This document shows positions 58,320 through 64,000 of a DNA stretch of 64,000 nucleotides, one piece after another (the stretch's first letter is position 1; each line of letters begins with the position of its first letter). The stretch is from Euglena gracilis (Eukaryota > Euglenida > Euglenophyceae > Euglenales). Where the stretch lies: positions 62,950,046-63,014,045 of the forward strand of contig CP154954.1 in assembly GCA_039621445.1 (NCBI GenBank), given 5' to 3'. The position numbers and the translations under genes are program-made. The notes beneath the pieces were generated by a model. That model ran no database searches and was not told where the DNA came from. It saw only the letters and a program-made list of their open reading frames with translations.

Positions 58320-58956
58320 GAGGGGGGAGGGGATGCAACACGGACCCTCGAAAAATGCGACACAAAAAAACACACACAAAGCAAATAAACACAAAAATAC
58401 CCGGCCCCCCAAAACGCAAGTTGCATGCAAAATCCTTCAGGAGCTCCCCTGGATGTACATTTTCTGCCGGAGAGGACTTAGAGAACCACCTCCGCAAGGT
58501 AAAATTTTTTATTTAAATCAAAAGTATGAAATTTGTTGTCCAAAAATGCAACAATTACAAAACTTACAAAAATTTTGGTCTGAGGAGAAAATAGGGGACA
58601 AAATGGGGAATTCTTTAAAATAAAAAAACTAATCCAGCAGAAATTGAAAAACGGGAACCACAAAAAAAACAACAAAAAAACTAGCAAAAAGCACAGCTAT
58701 TGTTTGAATAAAAAAAATGCAAAAAAGCACAAAATCTGCTTGCTTACCCCCCCTGCACCAACCTGCCCCCCCCCACTGCGCAAAGAAAAACTCCTTTGGA
58801 TCCAAAATAAAATTTGACATAAAAATGTATACCCAGAAATATGAGAGGGCCTGATGGAGGGGTTTGGTCGCACCCCCTACCCACCAGGATGGGGTGGGGG
58901 GGTTGGGGATGACCCCCCGCCCCACCACTCATAGGGCGGGGGTTCTAGTACAGCTG
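58320..58956. repeat. Second copy of the SAM-intron repeat family
   Basis: Homologous to 8,090-9,072: AAATGCGACACAAAAAAACA, CAAGTTGCATGCAAAATCCT, GAGCTCCCCTGG, GGAGAGGACTTAGAGAACC, AAAATTTTGGTCTGAGG, ending GGGTTCTAGTACAGCTG, similar to the introner terminus in inverse. Not shown to be spliced here. Confidence 0.75.
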
Positions 58957-59079
58957 GACCAGAAATGATGGAAAATAGCCAACTTGGTGGTAAAACACTG
59001 GAAATTCTCAATAAAATGGCCGGAAATCCATTTTGGCCCAAGTGGAGGAGAGACCGACCCCCCCCCCAAAGGGAAAAAC

Positions 59080-59747
<668 letters not shown>

Positions 59748-59759
59748 TAAACAAGCATC

Positions 59760-59876
59760 GTGCGGTCCTCTGGGCACGAGGCAGACCCCAGCCTGCTGGG
59801 CGACCTGGCTGGGTTCCAATGCCAGCGCCTGGATGAGGCGGCACAGCCGCCCGGGCAGAGCTTCCGGCATGGAGGC
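59760..59876 (-). CDS. Candidate exon between CA and GT tracts
   Basis: The frame GASMPEALPGRLCRLIQALA then LEPSQVAQQAGVCLVPRGP has strong G/C third positions on the minus strand and follows CACACACAG. A helix-rich fragment; may belong to the IQ-motif gene. Edges approximate. Confidence 0.45.
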
Positions 59877-59884
59877 GCCGCATC

Positions 59885-60060
59885 CTGTGTGTGTGTGTGT
59901 GTGTTGTGCTGTGTTGCGTTGTGTTGTGGGTGTGTTGCAGGTGTGTTGTGTTGTGTTATGTTGTGTTGCGTTGCATTGTGTTGTGTGTGTGTGTGTGTTG
60001 TGCTGTGTTGTATTGTGTGTCGTGTGTTGTTTGCGTGTTGCATGATGTGTGTGTGTGCGT
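59885..60060. repeat. (GT)n/TTGTG repeat
   Basis: GTGTGTTGTGTTGTG-type tract immediately upstream, in minus-strand sense, of the exon at 59,760-59,876. Confidence 0.93.
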
Positions 60061-60069
60061 GCCAACCTG

Positions 60070-60139
60070 ATAGTGCGGCCAACCCTTCTTGGCATATAGG
60101 CGGCAACGTTCAGCATCAAAATACAATTTTTGGGACCTG
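60070..60139 (-). CDS. Candidate exon
   Basis: Minus frame KLYFDAERCRLYAKKGWPHY between ACCCCAG and a donor ATCAG|GTTGGC. Short, moderate bias, no family recognised. Confidence 0.35.
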
Positions 60140-60499
60140 GGGTTAAAACTGCCAGAAAGGGTTTCAATACCGGTGCCACACAAAGGCCGGGTCACCAAAA
60201 AAAAGGCCCGTTGGGAAGATTTACCCTGCCGACTGCCACCAACTCTCCCAGGCATCTACATAGTACGAGTGACACAAATTCATGTGAGGTTGATGCCCTT
60301 CGGCAGGAGCCCCCAGAAGGATTCAACTGTCCAAAGCCAAAAAAACCCCAAAAAGGTTCAAAAAGGTCCCAAGGGCGCCAATGATACTTCTCTCCTTGCC
60401 GGGTGTTGCCTTGAACACGCACTAGACGCAGAGCTGGTCCAATTTGGAGAGTTCCCAACCAGAGATTTTTTTTTTTTTTTTTTTGGTGGGGGGGAAGGG

Positions 60500-60890
60500 G
60501 GGGGGTGGGTGGGTCCAGCCCCACCCTTCCCCCGCGGGGGGGGGGGGGCGCCGATCTGCCGATTGTGTCCCCCCAGAGGTGGGGTTTCCTCTATTTTCAG
60601 CGCAAAAGGCCAAAAGAAAATTGGACCCAGAATTGACCCCAAAAGAGCCCCCCCCCCCAGGGGCCAGGGCAGGGCTGTATGGGAAGGCCTGGGGGGGGGG
60701 GGTCGACCCCCATCCACCACAGCACTCGCAACGACTGAAGGCGCCGAAGGAAACTTTTGACCTAAAAAATCGGCGCCCCCCGGAAGTACAGGAGGCCTGG
60801 AGGGGCGGAGGGGGTGGTCGGACCCCCCCCCCCCACCAGGATGGGGGTGAGGGGTCTACCCCCCCCCCCAAATGAAACGTGACCCTGGGG
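60500..60890. repeat. C/G-block repeats with a partial introner terminus
   Basis: Poly-G/poly-C palindromic blocks include CAGGGCTGTATGGGAAGGCC at 60,670, matching the left end of the solo element at 52,872 for about 60 bp. The right end is not found nearby, so it is a fragment or a longer relative. Confidence 0.6.
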
Positions 60891-60964
60891 AGCCTTTCGG
60901 GCTGCGCTGACGACGCAAAGTGGGGAAAGCAACAGAAAGGCATGAGTACAATTACCGTCATCTG

Positions 60965-61075
60965 TCCTGGCATCGCAAAGTAAACTTTTTGGCAAGGCTG
61001 GACTTTGTTTTCGCAGTTCAGTCATCATTTTTGTTTGGCCCTTCCACAGATCTGCGTCCCCAGCTTTCCCTTCCA
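60965..61075 (-). CDS. Candidate exon
   Basis: The frame RIFLEGKAGDADLWKGQTKM then MTELRKQSPALPKSLLCDAR ends at a donor GACG|GTAATT. Charged, no family recognised. From 61,090 to 62,540 nothing else is supported; 62,040-62,420 is AT-rich. Confidence 0.35.
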
Positions 61076-62554
61076 GAAATATCCTCAAGATAATAACACA
61101 CCCCTAATATAAAAACACCCGATCATATTTGGGCGGGATTTCAAGACCCTCAGGGGGGTTTTTCATATTAAGGCAGGCTTTATATTTGGGTAAGAAAACA
61201 AAAACCTATGCAACGCTTTTGGTTGCAACTGATGCAACCAAAAGCTTCCTTATACAATTCTGCCATCATTCAGCCCAAATTTCACCATTTCAATCAAAAT
61301 TCCAGCTTGTCACCAGGTTTAGAACCAAAAGTGTCAAAACCATAACCAAAAACTGTCACAAAACGATACATTTCCGGGAATTTCTGTCTCGAGCCGCTCG
61401 CACGGCGCCTATCCACGCTTCCTACAGGAGAGTTCAACCTTAATCGTGAAAAATCACAGCCCCAGGGGGCTCTCATGTTTGAGGGAGTTTGGGGGGTTAA
61501 TTGCCTCAGGAAAATCCCCGGTGGCGTTCAATAACTTTGTACCTCCCATCTCCCCCCCAAAGCAAACAGCCTTGTGTTGAGGTATTGTAAAATTGGAAGC
61601 AAATATATGCTTGGCATCAATGATGTCGCTCCAGTTCGCTTGGGGGGACAGAAGACGGTGCAAGGCGGAACGGGGAGGGATGAGGGCCACTCTTTTCTGG
61701 AACATATGCCGTTCACTTTTTTTTTGCAATTGACTCTGGGGGATGACCTCTTTGGAATAGCGGGGAAACACCCGAGTCAAGACCCGAGGTACTGCTGATG
61801 GAAAAAAAAATTTGCTGGGAGAAACATTGAGATATTGCCTATTCCTGAAAGTGACAAGGAAAATCCTGGTGGCCCGCTCAAAGACAATGGGAAGACTGGT
61901 CAAAAATATATTTGAAAACATTTTCCTTAGAAATTCCACGCAGAATCAATATAAACCTTCAGAGTTCTCAAATCTGGAATGAACTTGGAGGATCCCAAGC
62001 CCTAAATGGTGAAAAAGGGTCCCTGCCATTTTTTTTATAAACTATGCTGATATGCAGCCATCACCGAGCCACTGGGGCATGTAAAGTTGAACAAAATAAT
62101 TTATTAATAAAAATAGACAACGTTATCAAATAAAAGGTAAAATACAAAAAACTTTCTGTTGAATGTCAACTCAAAATCTGAACGATGGCCACTTGGATGT
62201 CCAAGCAACAGTTTGAACAACATCCCCTTGGTTGGAATTCATGGGTGCTTAACTTGCTGGCCAATGTGTTGATATAATTAAATAAAATAGATAAAACAAA
62301 ACAGACAATGAATAAACAAATACAGAAACATAAATAAACAAATAAACAAATTCACAAAACTGTAAAATCAAAAAAAAAAAAAACCAATTGTCAATAAGTG
62401 TGGACACAAAGAGAAATCTGGTTTAAAATGCAAGAATTTCTGAATCAAATTTCCCAGCAGAATGAAAAGAAAGAACCAAAAGAAAAGAAAGACCCCCCAA
62501 TCTTGCCAAAAACCGGAAAAAAACAAGAACAATAAGAAAAATACAAATGCACTT

Positions 62555-62705
62555 CCCCTGCTGCTCAAGAAAGCGGTGTGAGCAGCCCTGTTGGAGGCAG
62601 GTCTCTTTTATGCGCAGTAAGGCGCTGCTTTGGGGAATGCGATAGGTTTTTCGCACAGCGTTGTCCGCCACTAAGCAGGCCTGACAGGGCAGCACAGCAC
62701 CCCGG
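62555..62705 (-). CDS. Candidate Cys-containing exon
   Basis: The frame LPCQACLVADNAVRKTYRIP then QSSALLRIKETCLQQGCSHR is coding-like on the minus strand; the other strand is also open. No family recognised. Confidence 0.3.
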
Positions 62706-62889
62706 CAAGCAGGAGGCTTCCCAAGAGACCCTCTGCCAGGGAGATGGACTTCTGGGCTTTTTGCAACAGATGTTTTTCTCAGGCAGGATAAACACTGTCC
62801 CCCAGATGCTACAGATGGGAAGAAACAAAACGGTTAGCATCGTGTCCCCCCACCAACCCAGGAGAGGAAGAGCAGGGGCCTTGTGCCAC

Positions 62890-63135
62890 GTGTATGTGTG
62901 TGTGTGTGTGTGGGTGGGTGGATGGGTGGGTGGGTGGTGTGTGCTGATGTGTGTGTGTGTGTGTGTGTTTTTTGTGTGTGTGTGCGCGTGTGTGGGTGTG
63001 GGTGGGTGTGGGTGGGTGTGTGTATGAGTGTGTGTGTGTGTGTGTGGGTGTGTGCGAGTGTGTGTGTGTGTGGGTGGGTGGGTGGGTGTGGGTGGGTGGA
63101 TGGGTGGGTGGGTGTGGGTGGGTGTGCGTGAAATG
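62890..63135. repeat. (GT)n/(GGGT)n microsatellite
   Basis: Mixed GT and GGTGGGTG tract about 115 bp beyond the stop codon of the terminal exon at 63,249. Confidence 0.95.
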
Positions 63136-63248
63136 TGTGTTGTGTAGGTCCGTGTCTCCCTGACTGACCCGGCACCTCTTGACGGGGGACCCACGCCCGG
63201 GCCCCGCCACGCGGGGACCCGCCCGCGCGGGGACGGCAGCGCGGCGTG

Positions 63249-63367
63249 TCACAGCTTGGCGGCCTCGCCCAGCGCCAGCTGCCGCTCCTTCAGCAGCTCC
63301 TCCGCGGTGGCCCGCAGCATGCCCGCCGAGAACGCGTCGATGGGCACACCGCGCGGGGCCACGCGAC
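63249..63367 (-). CDS. Terminal exon of an unidentified gene
   Basis: 39 codons including TGA: RVAPRGVPIDAFSAGMLRAT then AEELLKERQLALGEAAKL, almost every codon ending in G or C. The helical C-terminus is preceded by a nonconventional 3' intron end (CTG at 63,373-63,375 plus AACGG), since no AG lies near. Upstream exons were not identified in 63,376-64,000, where nothing else is supported. Confidence 0.6.
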
Positions 63368-64000
63368 CCGTTCAGGGGGGGATGGACGCGGAAGGGGGAG
63401 GGACCGTCACAACAGGGAGGGGGGGGGCAAGAAACATACACACGCGTGAAAAACTGGCAAAAAAAGCAAACAAATTGCACAAACCACTCAAAAAATGAAA
63501 AAAAACAAACTGCACGGTGCACGGTGACCAGAGGCAGGTGTGGAAAGGCAGTTGCCTCCCCAGGGATTCGTTTTATGAACCCTCGTTAACAAAACAAATG
63601 GATCGCGGAGAAAAGGAAAAAAAATCCACCTTGGGTGGAGACAAAACTACTGGTTTGAGGCCATTAAATCTTGGAAACTTCTTGTCACTTTGGGTTCCAG
63701 AAAAAGCGACGTCAATGTTTATATGGTGAGACGTCGAGGGTGACGCCTCCGTCTCTTTTTCTTCCAAAACACCCTCGCCACCATCGACACGATCCGAACG
63801 AAACAACAAAAGTGTCAGAAAATGAAACCCACGTCTTTTTTTGTCTCAGGGAAAAGCGGTGAACCAAAAACCAAAAGGGAAACAATGAACAGGCCCCTGC
63901 ACACAATTTCATACTTGCCCTTCCCAAGGCATCTGAAAGAGGGGGCATGCTGGCAATTCTGGCTGGGTTTGTTTTCAAAAACCTGTGATTCACTTTTGTG

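Noticed and set aside
58860-59060. Exon beside the 58.9-kb repeat terminus
   Set aside because: The adjoining sequence has poor third-position bias and the expected 8-bp duplication is not found, so splicing there is not supported.

Overview
This window is nuclear DNA of a microbial eukaryote, most likely a euglenid (Euglena-like alga or relative). The case rests on splicing. GC-rich exons with G/C third codon positions sit in repeat-filled, homopolymer-rich DNA. Some introns are ordinary GT-AG. Others lack GT-AG ends and instead follow the euglenid 'nonconventional' layout: NNNCAG at the 5' end, CTGNNNNN at the 3' end, with ends that can pair. Telomere-like TTAGGG motifs inside repeats also fit Euglenozoa. 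I could run no searches, so species and gene names rest on recognised protein motifs.

Every gene I can support is on the minus strand. From right to left: a terminal exon (63.25-63.37 kb); candidate exons of a gene with an IQ calmodulin-binding motif and a Cys-rich segment (about 62.7-55.26 kb); an endonuclease/exonuclease/phosphatase-like exon (52.31-52.63 kb) with candidate downstream exons near 51 kb; a complete 149-codon YjaB-type GNAT acetyltransferase split by two nonconventional introns (46.04-44.91 kb); a tartrate-resistant/purple acid phosphatase-type metallophosphatase whose eleven supported exons run from 33.73 to 10.76 kb, with candidate membrane-anchor exons up to 38.2 kb; and a SAM-domain protein starting at 9.13 kb, with candidate downstream exons to 2.2 kb.

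The rest is mobile and tandem DNA. A 16.3 kb intron of the phosphatase gene is filled by 27 copies of a 539-bp satellite, bracketed by inverted AAATAACACCCCC termini. Several MITE-like elements share a TTAACCCCCCC-type end and TTAA target sites, and some lie in phosphatase introns. Diverged half-units of the satellite are scattered at 3.4, 46.2, 56.6 and 58.0 kb. A TIR family carries TTAGGG-like motifs. Microsatellites (TATG, CA, GCGT, CAA, poly-A) are long.

The most interesting system is a family of short TIR elements (ends near CAGGGCTGTACGGGAA) flanked by 8-bp target duplications. It occurs both as solo insertions (52.87 and 54.83 kb) and as complete nonconventional introns in the SAM and GNAT genes. 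In the intron form, three bases of one target copy and five of the other are removed with the element, so splicing restores the uninterrupted codon sequence. This is direct sequence evidence that such introns arise by insertion of MITE-like DNA transposons.
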